Positions 24,787 to 35,281 of a DNA stretch of 64,000 nucleotides are shown in pieces. The number at the start of each line of letters is the position of its first letter. Position 1 is the stretch's first letter. The notes below the pieces were generated by a model. It made no database searches, had not been told where the DNA came from, and saw nothing but the letters and a program-made list of their open reading frames with translations. The position numbers and the translations under genes are program-made. The DNA is from Ruegeria_C sp040830705 (GTDB lineage: Bacteria; Pseudomonadota; Alphaproteobacteria; Rhodobacterales; Rhodobacteraceae), in assembly GCA_040830705.1 (NCBI GenBank), contig JBFOME010000011.1:124001-188000 (forward strand), read 5' to 3'.

Positions 24787-25539
24787 TCAGCCCAGATTGG
24801 CCATTGCCGGGAACATTTCCAGCAGCCAGTAGGAGAAATCGGAGAAACCGCCGGTCAGCATCAGCAATCCGATGGTCCAGAGCAGCAGGCCCATGATCCG
24901 CTCGATCCGGTCCATATGACGCTTCATCCAGCCCATGACGCCTTTCAGACGCGGCAGGAAAGCCGCGACCAGCAGAAAGGGTATACCCAGCCCCAACGCA
25001 TAGATAGCCAACAGCATCGTGCCACGCGTCAGCGAGGCCTCAGATGCCGCCATCGACAGGATCGCGCCAAGCTGCGGACCGATGCAAGGCGTCCAGCCAA
25101 AGGCAAAGGCCAGCCCCAGCACATAAGCTCCAAAGGAACTGCCGCCACGATCTCCAACATCGATCCGGGCCTCGCGATCAAGGAAACCGATCCGGTAGAC
25201 CCCCACGAAATGCGCGCCGAAAACCATGACTATCAGGCCCGCAATCAGGTTCAGTGTATCCTGATGTTGCAGAAATACGGTCCCGATCGCCGAAGCGGTG
25301 AAACCCAGAAAAAGGAATACGGTGGAAAGACCCAGCACGAAGAACAGTGCTGGCAGCATCACCCTGTTACGCCCTTGTGTTTCATCGTTCAGATCAGTGA
25401 CAGAGACACCGCTCATATAGGCCAGGTACGGCGGCACGATGGGCAGCACGCAGGGCGACAGAAAGCTGATCACGCCCGCAGCAAGCGCGATGGTCATCGC
25501 CGGAATCAAACTGGCGTCTATGATTGAGAACTCGAACAT
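24787..25539 (-). CDS. ccdA: CcdA-family thiol-disulfide transporter
   Basis: 250 residues from the ATG at 25539 (a longer start at 25590 has poor spacing). Six hydrophobic segments; FLSPCVLPIVPPYLAYMSG and FGWTPCIGPQLGAIL hold the paired proline-flanked cysteines that carry electrons across the membrane. Supplies reductant for cytochrome c maturation and periplasmic disulfide repair. ccm genes lie 16 kb away. Confidence 0.92.
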   Translation of the reverse strand: MFEFSIIDASLIPAMTIALAAGVISFLSPCVLPIVPPYLAYMSGVSVTDLNDETQGRNRVMLPALFFVLGLSTVFLFLGFTASAIGTVFLQHQDTLNLIAGLIVMVFGAHFVGVYRIGFLDREARIDVGDRGGSSFGAYVLGLAFAFGWTPCIGPQLGAILSMAASEASLTRGTMLLAIYALGLGIPFLLVAAFLPRLKGVMGWMKRHMDRIERIMGLLLWTIGLLMLTGGFSDFSYWLLEMFPAMANLG

Positions 25540-25643
25540 GTCAGTCACATAGGCGATCTTTGCGGCAAGGTCACGACGCCAATGGGTCACATCCTTGTGG
25601 TGATATTCTGGACACGGGCGCGCGCAGAGAATAAGTGCCCAAT

Positions 25644-25877
25644 ATGAGCGAAGACACCGATACGCTGGATGCGCTGGGGCTGCTCTGCCCTCTGCCCGTC
25701 CTCAAAGCCCGCAAACGGCTTAAATCCCTGCCCAAGGGTGGCCTGTTGCGCCTGCTGGCGGACGACCCCGCTGCGGTGGTGGACGTGCCGCATTTCTGTG
25801 CCGAGGCCGGGCATGCGCTGGTTTCGCAAAACGATGCGCCGGGCCATCAGATTTACGTGATCCGCAAGGGCGGATGA
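25644..25877 (+). CDS. tusA: TusA-family sulfur carrier protein
   Basis: 77 residues. ALGLLCPLPVLKARKRLKSLP carries the CPxP motif with the persulfide-forming cysteine near residue 14. Sulfur relay for tRNA thiolation or other pathways; which one cannot be told. Divergent from ccdA, convergent with rne. No strong ribosome binding site is seen. Confidence 0.88.
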   Translation: MSEDTDTLDALGLLCPLPVLKARKRLKSLPKGGLLRLLADDPAAVVDVPHFCAEAGHALVSQNDAPGHQIYVIRKGG

Positions 25878-25901
25878 AAAAGGCGGGTCCTGAAACCCGC
25901 C
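25876..25901 (-). terminator. Terminator of rne
   Basis: Stem GGCGGGT/ACCCGCC (25882-25901) followed on the minus strand by TTTTTC. Lies 13 nt after the rne stop and overlaps the end of tusA. Confidence 0.7.
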
Positions 25902-25913
25902 CTTGTCACGTCG

Positions 25914-28850
25914 TTAGCTGCCCAGCGACCACCATCCACGCCGTTTGGGCTTGGCAGGCTTCGCCTCGGGTTCAGGTGTTTCCACCACGGTCTCCAGAAT
26001 CGGCTCGGGCGTAGGTTCGGCCACAGGCTCGGTCAACTCAGCTGCGACAGCAGGCGTTTCCGGTTCTGCCGGAGCTTCCGGTTCAGAGGCGACTTCGGAG
26101 CCTGCGGAATTCTCGGGCTCGGAAACAGATGCGTCTTCGGCGGGTTCTGCGACTTCCACAGGGGCCTCCGCGACAGCCTCCGCAGCAGGGGCATCATCAA
26201 CCGGTTCGACGGGGCTCTCGTCTTTCTTGGCCGCCCGTTTGCGCGTTCTGCGCTTGGGTTTCTCTGCCGCCACCTCGGTTGCTTCCGCATCCACAGCGGC
26301 ACTTTCCGCCTCATCGCTCGCAGGCGCATCGGTGGTGGCTTCGGCAGTATCGGCCTGACCTTCCACGCTCACGTCCTGCGTCGCGTCATCGGACTTTTTC
26401 TTGCGGCTGCGCGATCTGCGGGTCCGTTTGGGCTTGGCGCTTTCTTCACCGTCAGCGGTGTCCGCCGCCGCTTCGGTGGCCACTTCGGCAGGCTCGCCTT
26501 CAGCAGCCTGTTCACCCGCCTCTGTGCTTGTTTCCTGCGCGTCGGCGTTTTCCGCGGCCTCCTCAGACCGGTTTCCTTTCCGCTTGCGCCGACGCCGACG
26601 CTTGCGCTTGGGTTTCGCCTCGCTTTCTGCATCGACGGTCTCGGCGTCTGACTGCGCCTCGTCGGGCAACTCGGCCTCATCTGCGTCGATCTGATCCATA
26701 AGCGAGGTATCGACCGAGACCACCGGCGCAGCCACTTCGGCCACGATCCGTGTTGCGGTCTTGAATTTCTCGATCGAGAAATCCGGGCTGACCAGATGAA
26801 TGTCGCCTTCCAGTCTGACGGAAAGCCCATAGCGGGCCTCGATCTGGGCGATATGCTCGCGTTTCTGGTTCATCAGGAAGTTGGCGATGTTGACCGGGCA
26901 GCGCACCAGAACCTCGCGGGTGCGGCGGCGCGTGCCTTCTTCCTCGATCTGGCGCAGGATGGTCAGCGCCATGTTGTCATCCGAACGGATCAGGCCCGTG
27001 CCGTGGCAAGAGGGGCAAGGCTGCGTCGTAGCCTCAATCATGCCGGGACGCAGGCGCTGGCGGCTCATCTCCATCAGACCAAAGCCCGAGATGCGGCCCA
27101 CCTGAATGCGCGCGCGGTCGGTCTTGAGCCGGTCCTTCATGCGCTTTTCCACGGCCGAGTTGTTCTTGCGCTCGTCCATGTCGATGAAGTCGATCACGAT
27201 CAGTCCGGCCAGATCGCGCAGGCGCAACTGACGGGCCACCTCATCGGCAGCCTCAAGGTTGGTCTTGAGTGCGGTTTCCTCGATTGAGGCCTCTTTCGTG
27301 GCCCGGCCAGAGTTCACGTCGATCGCCACCAGCGCCTCGGTCACGCCGATCACGATGTAGCCGCCGGATTTCAGCTGCACGACCGGGTTGAACATGCCCG
27401 CCAGATAGGTTTCCACCTGATAGCGCGCAAAAAGCGGCAGCGCGTCCTCATACCGCTGCACGTTCTTGGCATGGCTCGGCATGATCATCTTCATGAAGTC
27501 CTTGGCCGTGCGGTAGCCCGCCTCGCCCTCGACCAGAACTTCGTCGATATCGCGATTATAGAGGTCGCGGATCGAGCGTTTGACCAGATCGCCCTCTTCA
27601 TAAATTTTTGCGGGGGCAATGGATTTCAGCGTCAGCTCGCGAATCTGTTCCCAGAGACGCTGCAGGTATTCATAGTCGCGCTTGATCTCGGCCTTGGTGC
27701 GTTTGGCGCCCGCGGTGCGCACAATCAGGCCAGCGCCCGACGGCACATCAATTTCGGCGGCGATGTCCTTGAGTTTCTTGCGATCCGTGGCATTGGTGAT
27801 CTTGCGGCTGATGCCGCCGCCACGGGCAGTATTGGGCATCAACACGCAGTAACGCCCTGCCAGCGACAGATAGGTGGTCAGCGCGGCACCCTTGTTACCG
27901 CGTTCCTCTTTAACGACTTGCACCAGCATGACCTGGCGCACCTTGACCACTTCCTGAATCTTGTAGCGGCGCGGGCGCGGCTTGCGCGGCGGGCGGATAT
28001 CTTCGCTGTCATCGTCATCAGCGACGGATTCGATGCTCTCGTCTTTCTTGGAGGCGTCCGAACCCTTTGCCTTGGGCTTGTCGTCGGCGTCATCCTCTGC
28101 GTCATCCGTTTCCACAGAGGCATCTTCGGCTGCGGCCTCGGGCTCGACCTCCGAGGTCTCATCAGCCGGAGTTTCATCAGCAGGAGCCTCATCCGCCGGG
28201 GCTTCGTCCTCCGACACCTCCGCTTCCGCCGTTGGTTCCTCTGCCTCGACAGCTTCCTCGGCGGCGCTTTCGACCTCAACCGCTTCAGCCTTAGCTTCAC
28301 TGATGTCGTCTCCGGCCTCGGGCTCAGCAACCGGCGTTTCCGCAACCGTTTCCATCGGAGAGCTGCCTTCGGGCACGATATCGGCGTCGGTCTCGGTCTC
28401 GTCGCTCAGATCGATGGTTTCCATCCCATCGATCTCGACTTCCTTGGTCTCGACGGCATCCTCGGTCACCACGTCCTCGGCCTTGGTTTTCGACCGTGAC
28501 CGGCGGCGGGGCTTCGACGATTTGGCTACTTCGGCCTCGTCGCGGGCGCGCATTGCCTCGGCATAGGCGTGCTCTTCCTCCATCAGCGCCTCGCGGTCAG
28601 CGACCGGGATCTGGTAGTAGTCGGGGTGAATTTCTGAGAACGCCAGAAAGCCATGGCGATTGCCGCCATAATCCACAAAGGCGGCCTGCAACGAAGGTTC
28701 GACCCGCGTTACCTTGGCAAGATAGATGTTGCCAGCAAGCTGCCGGCGGTTTTCGGCCTCGAAATCAAATTCCTCGACCTTGTTTCCGTCAACCACCACG
28801 ACGCGGGTCTCTTCCGCGTGGGTGGCATCGATAAGCATTTTCTTTCCCAT
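25914..28850 (-). CDS. rne: Ribonuclease E
   Basis: 978 residues from the ATG at 28850 (MGKKMLIDATHAEETRVVV matches relatives). Endonuclease core of the RNA degradosome. The S1 domain is split by an acidic Glu/Ala/Asp-rich insertion at about residues 105-285, with repeated APADE units, before YKIQEVVKVRQVMLVQVVKEERGNKGAALT resumes it. Catalytic region: VDVNSGRATKE and VIDFIDMDERKNN (magnesium-binding aspartates); zinc link CPSCHGTG. From about residue 700 on, basic RRKRKG patches alternate with acidic stretches, the usual disordered scaffold. A structured leader of about 500 nt precedes it. Confidence 0.96.
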   Translation of the reverse strand: MGKKMLIDATHAEETRVVVVDGNKVEEFDFEAENRRQLAGNIYLAKVTRVEPSLQAAFVDYGGNRHGFLAFSEIHPDYYQIPVADREALMEEEHAYAEAMRARDEAEVAKSSKPRRRSRSKTKAEDVVTEDAVETKEVEIDGMETIDLSDETETDADIVPEGSSPMETVAETPVAEPEAGDDISEAKAEAVEVESAAEEAVEAEEPTAEAEVSEDEAPADEAPADETPADETSEVEPEAAAEDASVETDDAEDDADDKPKAKGSDASKKDESIESVADDDDSEDIRPPRKPRPRRYKIQEVVKVRQVMLVQVVKEERGNKGAALTTYLSLAGRYCVLMPNTARGGGISRKITNATDRKKLKDIAAEIDVPSGAGLIVRTAGAKRTKAEIKRDYEYLQRLWEQIRELTLKSIAPAKIYEEGDLVKRSIRDLYNRDIDEVLVEGEAGYRTAKDFMKMIMPSHAKNVQRYEDALPLFARYQVETYLAGMFNPVVQLKSGGYIVIGVTEALVAIDVNSGRATKEASIEETALKTNLEAADEVARQLRLRDLAGLIVIDFIDMDERKNNSAVEKRMKDRLKTDRARIQVGRISGFGLMEMSRQRLRPGMIEATTQPCPSCHGTGLIRSDDNMALTILRQIEEEGTRRRTREVLVRCPVNIANFLMNQKREHIAQIEARYGLSVRLEGDIHLVSPDFSIEKFKTATRIVAEVAAPVVSVDTSLMDQIDADEAELPDEAQSDAETVDAESEAKPKRKRRRRRKRKGNRSEEAAENADAQETSTEAGEQAAEGEPAEVATEAAADTADGEESAKPKRTRRSRSRKKKSDDATQDVSVEGQADTAEATTDAPASDEAESAAVDAEATEVAAEKPKRRTRKRAAKKDESPVEPVDDAPAAEAVAEAPVEVAEPAEDASVSEPENSAGSEVASEPEAPAEPETPAVAAELTEPVAEPTPEPILETVVETPEPEAKPAKPKRRGWWSLGS

Positions 28851-29353
28851 GTTTCCTTGGTGCACCGCGCCAAAGGCACGCGTCGCCCGAAACCAGGCGG
28901 TCCGGCATGTCTGGGGGGGTGTCTTGTCAGGGCGATTTCAGACGCAGCGCGGCAGGGTCCGGCCAATTGGCCCCCTGCCCGATATCTCAATCCTTGCGCG
29001 CGCGTCATCGCGGTTCTTCTCCGACAGACGCGGGTGTTCCGTCGCCTGCCCATTATTTCCTGTCTTCCAACGCATCGGAAGAAGGCATTTCACTGCCCTG
29101 TGAGTAGGGCAATTATCTATCTGCACTGTCCTGCGGGTATCTCGTCCGTCCCGGACAAAGCAGCGAATCTCTAAACGGGATTTAAGGACCAAAATCGCGG
29201 CCCGACCCGTCCCCACACCATAAAGGGAGACTTGTGGAAAAGACAATGGGCAAAACAAGGCCGACCAGCCCCCTTGTTCATCTTGCCTGATCTGCAAAGG
29301 CGAGCGAGCGAAGCGGCCGAAGCGAGAGAGGACGCGCCCTCTCGCGTATGGTC
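28851..29353 (-). promoter_or_regulatory. Long leader region of rne
   Basis: About 500 nt without a credible gene between dctD and rne. It holds a strong hairpin, GGCAGGG/CCCTGCC closing an inner GGCCAATTGGCC palindrome (28951-28979). RNase E genes are often autoregulated through their 5' UTR; this leader is a candidate by position and structure only. GAGAGG/CCTCTC near 29330 may end dctD transcription. Confidence 0.45.
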
Positions 29354-30688
29354 TTAAAGGTAGTCCGACCGCTGCAGGCCATATTTGGCCATTTTCTCGT
29401 TCAGCGTCCGGCGCGGCAGGCACAACTCGTCCATTACGGATGCGATCGAACCCTTGTGGCGGCGCATGGTATTGTCGATCAGCATCCGCTCGAACGCCTC
29501 GACATATTCCTTGAGCGGCTTGCCTTCGGTGGTCATCACCGGCTGCATCTCTTCGTGATCTGACATCAGCAGCGAGGCAATCGTGCCCGACCCGCGCCGC
29601 GCTTGCAGCACCGCGCGTTCGGCAATGTTGATCAGCTGCCGCACGTTGCCCGGCCAGGGCGCTTGCAGCAGTTGCGCGGCCTCCTGAGCGCTGACCTGCG
29701 GCGCGTCACAGCCGTATTCCTCGGCAAATTGTTCGCTAAGGCGCGTGAACAGCGTCAAGATATCCTCGCCGCGCTGACGCAGCGGCGGCATCGTGATCCT
29801 GAGCGCAGCCAACCGATAGAACAGGTCGGGCCGCAGCGCGTCTTCGCAAGTCTTACCGACCTCTTGCAGGTTCGAGATCGCCACAATCCGTGTCTCTGCC
29901 GGGGTGCCCTGCTGGTTCATCACGCTGAGCAGCTTGGCTTGCAGCGTGTCGCTCAGCGCTTCGATGTCCTCCAGCACCAGCGTGCCGCCACGTGCCTCTT
30001 CAATGGCAGGCAGTTCGGCATCCTCGGGGTTCATCGGACCAAAGAGCCGCTTGGCAAGCGCCTCTTCCTCCAGCGCGGCGCAGGAGATCAGGACGAATTT
30101 CTTACCCGCCCGACTGCCCACCGCATGCAACGCATGTGCCGCCAGCGTCTTGCCGGTGCCGGTTTCGCCATCAATCAACACATGACCGTCGGCTTGCCCC
30201 AGATCGAGAATGTCCTCGCGCAGACGCTCCATCACCGGGCTCGCACCGATCAGCTTTTTCATCAGCTGCGAGCCATCGCTCAATTCGCGCCGGAGGGCGC
30301 GGTTGTCCAGCGTAAGACGGCGATTCACCGTGGCACGTTTGGCGAGTTCCGACATGCGGTCGGGGTTGAAGGGCTTTTCGAGGAAGTCGAACGCGCCAAC
30401 GCGCATCGCCTCAACCGCCATCGGCACATCGCCATGGCCGGTGATCATGATCACCGGCAATGTGCTATCCGATCCCATCAACTTCTTGAGGAACTGCATC
30501 CCGTCCATGCCGGGCATCTTGATGTCGGAGATCACGATGCCAGGATATTCCGGCCCCAAAACCTTGAGCGCGTCCTCGGCGCTGGCAAAGGTTTCGGTGT
30601 CATAGCCGGACAGAGCCAGCCATTGGCTGATCGACTGCCGCATATCCTGTTCGTCGTCCACAATCGCGATTTTCATGGCCTGTGCCAT
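29354..30688 (-). CDS. dctD: DctD-like response regulator without a GAFTGA loop
   Basis: 444 residues. Receiver domain 1-120 with phospho-acceptor Asp55 (IVISDIKMPGMDG); AAA+ domain with Walker A GETGTGKT at 174-181; C-terminal Fis-type HTH (SIASVMDELCLPRRTLNEKM). Between RLFG (214-217) and GGTLVLED (234-241), where sigma-54 activators carry GAFTGA, there is only a shorter PMNPEDAELPAIEEAR. The partner of dctB (stop/start 11 nt apart); together they would sense C4-dicarboxylates. Without GAFTGA it probably does not act through sigma-54 in the usual way. Confidence 0.9.
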   Translation of the reverse strand: MAQAMKIAIVDDEQDMRQSISQWLALSGYDTETFASAEDALKVLGPEYPGIVISDIKMPGMDGMQFLKKLMGSDSTLPVIMITGHGDVPMAVEAMRVGAFDFLEKPFNPDRMSELAKRATVNRRLTLDNRALRRELSDGSQLMKKLIGASPVMERLREDILDLGQADGHVLIDGETGTGKTLAAHALHAVGSRAGKKFVLISCAALEEEALAKRLFGPMNPEDAELPAIEEARGGTLVLEDIEALSDTLQAKLLSVMNQQGTPAETRIVAISNLQEVGKTCEDALRPDLFYRLAALRITMPPLRQRGEDILTLFTRLSEQFAEEYGCDAPQVSAQEAAQLLQAPWPGNVRQLINIAERAVLQARRGSGTIASLLMSDHEEMQPVMTTEGKPLKEYVEAFERMLIDNTMRRHKGSIASVMDELCLPRRTLNEKMAKYGLQRSDYL

Positions 30689-30699
30689 AGATGTACCTC

Positions 30700-32475
30700 T
30701 TACTCCGCGGCCTCGATGCCGCCTTCCAGAATGGGCAGGCGCATCTCAAACACCGCGCCCCCATGTTGTCCGTTCCGCGCCGTCAGACGCCCGCCATGGT
30801 CGTTCACGATCCCTGACGAGATGGCAAGCCCTAGCCCAACGCCGTCCCCCGGGCGCTTGGTGGTGTAAAACGGCTCGAACAGCGCATCGAAATCCTCGAT
30901 TCCGTCGCCATTGTCACGCACCGTCAGGATGGCGGTTTCGCCCGCCGCCAGGATGATCTCGACCTCTGGGTCGGCAACCGATTTGGTGGCATCCAGCGCA
31001 TTTCTGAGCAAGTTTACCATAACCTGTTCAATTCGCATACGATCTCCCATCACAAGCACGGGAGCGTCGGGGAGAATCTGGGTGATCTTGACCTGCCGGT
31101 GACGCAGTTGTGGTTCCATCATCGCCAGCGATGCGGCCAGCGCATCGCCCATATTTACAGGCGAAAACGCATCGGCGCCCTTGCGCGCGTAGGATTTTAG
31201 CTGCCGTGTGATCGCGCCCATCCGTTCGATCAGATCGTCAATCCGACCAAAGGACGACAGCGCCTCTTCGGGGCGGTTGCGGCGCAGCAAAAGCCGCGCG
31301 CCCGCCAGATAGGTTTTCATTGCGGCCAGCGGCTGGTTCAACTCGTGGCTGACGGCGGCCGACATCTCGCCCAGGGCCGCCAGTTTCGAGCTTTGCTCAA
31401 GCGTTTGCTCGGCCACGGCGAGGGTCTCTTGCACCCGCTCACGCTCAGCAATTTCCCGCTGTAGCCTGCTGTTCAATGCGCGAAGCTCTGCCGACTCGCG
31501 CTGGAACAACGCCATACGCAGCGCGGTTTTCCGGCTCAGCGCATAGAAGACCAGCGCCAGAAGAATCGCGAATCCCATGATTTCCAACGCCAAAACGCCG
31601 TTCACCCGCTCGCGGACCGAGGCGTAGGTAGTGAAAGACGTCATCTGCCAGCCACGGAACGGAATGCGGTTTTCCATCCGGATTACCGCCTCGCCCTTGA
31701 GGTAGGCATCTGCCGGCAGTGCGGTCCATCCGGCGGTGGCGCGGATCGCGCGTTCGATGGCGCCCTGCGGGGTTTGGCGCTGAAGCGCCTCTTCTTCGTT
31801 CAACCCCCGCCAGCGCGGCTCGGTCGACAGAATGATGGTTCCGGTGCTGTCGGTGACCAGAACCGCGTCCGAAATCCCCGCCCAGGCGCGCTCGAATTTT
31901 TGCAGATCAACCTCGACCACGATCACGCCCAGCAACTCGCCATTGGCTTCGATCTTGCGCGAGTAGCTAAAGCTGTAGCCGCCCGCCTCGCGCTGAATGA
32001 CGTTGAAAATCGTGGCGTTCGACCGGATCGCTTCAATGAAATTAGGCGCCGTGCGGTGCTGCTCGCCGATCCGGTTGCGGTCGGTGGCGGCCACCGTGCG
32101 CCCATCCTGATCCAGCAGCATCAGCGAGGCGGCACCGATCTCTTCGACAAAAGAGATCAGCCGCTGCGTGGACAGCGAGAAATCGTTTGATTGCAGTGCC
32201 GCGATCAGCGTCGGGTCGCGCGCCAGCAATTGCGGCACGATCGCGTTGCGCCGCAACTCGCTCAGCAGGTTGCCGGAATAGAGTGCCAGCCGCAGCTCGG
32301 CCCGGTTGCGCGTGCTTTGGGTGAAGCGGTCGGTCAGCAGCCGGTTGGTGACCCAGACCGTGGCCGCTACCGCAACCAGCAGAATGAGCAGAATACCGCG
32401 AACCCGCCAGGACACCGCACCGGAGTCCGTAACCGGGCGGGCAGAGTCCCGCGCATTGGTATTGTCAGCGTTCAT
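30700..32475 (-). CDS. dctB: DctB-like sensor histidine kinase
   Basis: 591 residues. TM1 at 26-44, a periplasmic double-PAS sensor region to about 290, TM2 at 292-313, coiled coil, then HisKA with His377 (SAAVSHELNQPLAAMKTYL) and a HATPase domain (NLLRNALDATK, DNGDGIED, GVGLGLAIS). The sensor region and neighbour dctD point to C4-dicarboxylate sensing; no dct transporter gene is in the window. Confidence 0.92.
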   Translation of the reverse strand: MNADNTNARDSARPVTDSGAVSWRVRGILLILLVAVAATVWVTNRLLTDRFTQSTRNRAELRLALYSGNLLSELRRNAIVPQLLARDPTLIAALQSNDFSLSTQRLISFVEEIGAASLMLLDQDGRTVAATDRNRIGEQHRTAPNFIEAIRSNATIFNVIQREAGGYSFSYSRKIEANGELLGVIVVEVDLQKFERAWAGISDAVLVTDSTGTIILSTEPRWRGLNEEEALQRQTPQGAIERAIRATAGWTALPADAYLKGEAVIRMENRIPFRGWQMTSFTTYASVRERVNGVLALEIMGFAILLALVFYALSRKTALRMALFQRESAELRALNSRLQREIAERERVQETLAVAEQTLEQSSKLAALGEMSAAVSHELNQPLAAMKTYLAGARLLLRRNRPEEALSSFGRIDDLIERMGAITRQLKSYARKGADAFSPVNMGDALAASLAMMEPQLRHRQVKITQILPDAPVLVMGDRMRIEQVMVNLLRNALDATKSVADPEVEIILAAGETAILTVRDNGDGIEDFDALFEPFYTTKRPGDGVGLGLAISSGIVNDHGGRLTARNGQHGGAVFEMRLPILEGGIEAAE

Positions 32476-32511
32476 GGGGCAACGCTACTTGGGCGCGGAG
32501 TTCTGCTCAAG

Positions 32512-33180
32512 TCATGCCGGGGTCAGCACCCCCGCCAATGCGCGGAAGAGCGCCACCCCGTCAGTGCCGCCATGTCCTGCATCAGCCGCGCGCTCGGGAT
32601 GAGGCATCATCCCCAACACCCTACGGTTCTCGGACAAAACCCCCGCGATATCAGCGATCGATCCGTTTGGGTTGTCGGCATAGGTAAAGGCGACTCGGTC
32701 CTGATCGTGCAGCATCGCGACGGTTTCTTCATCTGCAAAGTAGTTGCCGTCGTGATGGGCAATCGGAATGCCAATGACATCGCCTGCATTGTAGCCTTCG
32801 GTAAAGGCACTGTCGCTGGTGGCGATTTGCAGCCCGACGGTCTTGCAGATGTATTTCAGCCCCGCATTACGCAGCAGCGCGCCAGGCAGAATGCCAGTCT
32901 CGGTCAGGATCTGGAAGCCGTTGCAGATGCCCATGGCATAACCACCGCGTGCTGTATGCGCCTGCACGGCTTTGACAATGGGCGACTGCGCGGCAATCGC
33001 GCCGCAACGCAGGTAGTCGCCATAAGAAAAGCCGCCGGGGACACCAACGATATCGACACCCTCGGGCAGGTCGGAATCCTTGTGCCAAACCATCGAGACA
33101 TCGAACCCCGCACGCTCGAACGCTACCGCCAGATCGCGGTCGCAATTGGAGCCGGGAAAGACAATGACTGCTGCTTTCAT
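32512..33180 (-). CDS. purQ: Phosphoribosylformylglycinamidine synthase subunit PurQ
   Basis: 222 residues. Glutaminase subunit giving ammonia to PurL. VIVFPGSNCDRDLAVAFERAG, YAMGICNGFQILTETG (catalytic Cys) and MPHPERAAD are present. ATG overlaps the purS stop (ATGA). Confidence 0.97.
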   Translation of the reverse strand: MKAAVIVFPGSNCDRDLAVAFERAGFDVSMVWHKDSDLPEGVDIVGVPGGFSYGDYLRCGAIAAQSPIVKAVQAHTARGGYAMGICNGFQILTETGILPGALLRNAGLKYICKTVGLQIATSDSAFTEGYNAGDVIGIPIAHHDGNYFADEETVAMLHDQDRVAFTYADNPNGSIADIAGVLSENRRVLGMMPHPERAADAGHGGTDGVALFRALAGVLTPA

Positions 33181-33410
33181 CCCTGCATCTCGATGCTGTA
33201 AGATTCGATCACGGTATTGGCCAACAGCTTTTCACACATTGCGGTCACATCAGCCTCGCTGGCACCCTCGGCGAGCTCCAGATCGATCACCTTGCCCTGA
33301 CGCACGCCCTCGACCTTGTCGAAACCCATCGCACCCAGCGCGTGGCGCACCGCCTCGCCCTGCGGATCGAGAACCCCGTTCTTGAGCATCACATGCACCC
33401 GTGCCTTCAT
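33177..33410 (-). CDS. purS: Phosphoribosylformylglycinamidine synthase subunit PurS
   Basis: 77 residues from MKARVHVMLKNGVLDPQGEA; a longer frame to 33452 is not needed. Bridges PurL and PurQ in the purine pathway. Overlaps purQ by 4 nt. purL itself is 25 kb away at 58.7 kb. Confidence 0.95.
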   Translation of the reverse strand: MKARVHVMLKNGVLDPQGEAVRHALGAMGFDKVEGVRQGKVIDLELAEGASEADVTAMCEKLLANTVIESYSIEMQG

Positions 33411-33515
33411 CTGTCGCAACTCCCAGCGCGGCCCGGACTGTCCAAGGCCCAATTTCCGTTGCGCGTGGCAATAGCGCGCCTGCCTGATTTGAACAACCCT
33501 TCCCGCGCAGCGATC

Positions 33516-34187
33516 TCAACTGCCAGCCGCGCCCGACATCAGTTGCGGGTAATGCGCGTCGATTGACGAGAATATGCCGGTCAGCACCATCTCGACCGAG
33601 ATGGCCACCAGAATGATCGCCATGATCCGGGTGATCACGCTGATCATCGTCTTGCCCAGAAGGTTCGAGATCTGATCGGCGAAGATCAGCCCCAACCCCA
33701 CAATCGCGCAGGCAATCAGTGCGGCCGACCCAAGCGTCACAACCTCGGCGCCGTCCGACAATTGATGAGAGAACACGATCGTCGTGGTGATCATGCCCGG
33801 CCCGATGGTCAATGGAATAGCCAGAGGCACCACCGCAAAGTTCATCTTGCGCTCGTGACCTTCGGCGGCTGCGGTCTGATCGCCTTTCGCCCGGTCTTCG
33901 GCATTGAGCATCGACATCCCGATACCAAAGATGATGATCCCACCGGCGACCCGGAACGAAGGCACATCGATCCCGAAAATCGCGAGTATCTCTTCGCCCG
34001 TCACCACAGCAATCATAGCGATGATGGTGATCGCTATGGTGACGATGATCGCAACGCGAAGCCGCTCGGCCTTCGTACAGCCGGATGTCATGCTCAGAAA
34101 GATCGGGATGTTGAACAGGGGATTGAAGATTGCCAGCGCCGCGCCGAGAAATTTCAGAAACACCGCCTGATCAAAAAGCTCCGCCAT
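33516..34187 (-). CDS. MarC-family integral membrane protein
   Basis: 223 residues with six hydrophobic segments. FLKFLGAALAIFNPLFNIPIFLSM and VPLAIPLTIGPGMITTTIVF are MarC/YchE signatures. Not a multidrug transporter despite the name; true role unknown. Lies between purS and purC on the same strand but after a strong terminator. Confidence 0.9.
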   Translation of the reverse strand: MAELFDQAVFLKFLGAALAIFNPLFNIPIFLSMTSGCTKAERLRVAIIVTIAITIIAMIAVVTGEEILAIFGIDVPSFRVAGGIIIFGIGMSMLNAEDRAKGDQTAAAEGHERKMNFAVVPLAIPLTIGPGMITTTIVFSHQLSDGAEVVTLGSAALIACAIVGLGLIFADQISNLLGKTMISVITRIMAIILVAISVEMVLTGIFSSIDAHYPQLMSGAAGS

Positions 34188-34235
34188 TGTTCCCTGCCCT
34201 TCGCCCGCTTTGTTGCGCCTATGAGAACAATAGTT

Positions 34236-34285
34236 CAGGGCAAAAATAAAGGCCGCTCTGGAACGATCCGGAGCGGCCTTATTTC
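34236..34285 (-). terminator. Terminator of purC
   Basis: 12-bp stem with one G-U pair, AAGGCCGCTC...GAGCGGCCTT (34249-34280, ACGA loop), followed on the minus strand by TTATTTTTG. Ends transcription before marC. Confidence 0.85.
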
Positions 34286-34298
34286 TAGAAGTATTCTT

Positions 34299-35057
<759 letters not shown>

Positions 35058-35281
35058 TGCCGACCTTTCGGGCTGGAGACAGGGGCCGAGTCCCCCACCG
35101 CGCCCTCTTAGTGCAACTCCCTCATCGCCGCAAGCGAGGTGCGCTCGGGCCAGCATCAGAGTATCGAAGCACCCGTGCAACATTGGAGGGGCATTGCGGA
35201 CGAAACTGCCGTACGCTATGTGGCCAGGCCTGTTCGTGATATAGCTGCTTGCACTCGACATACTTTGAGGAGCATTGCGCG

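Noticed and set aside
27471..28499. 342-codon frame antisense to rne
   Set aside because: Mirror of the low-complexity acidic insertion and S1 region; no ribosome binding site or family signal.
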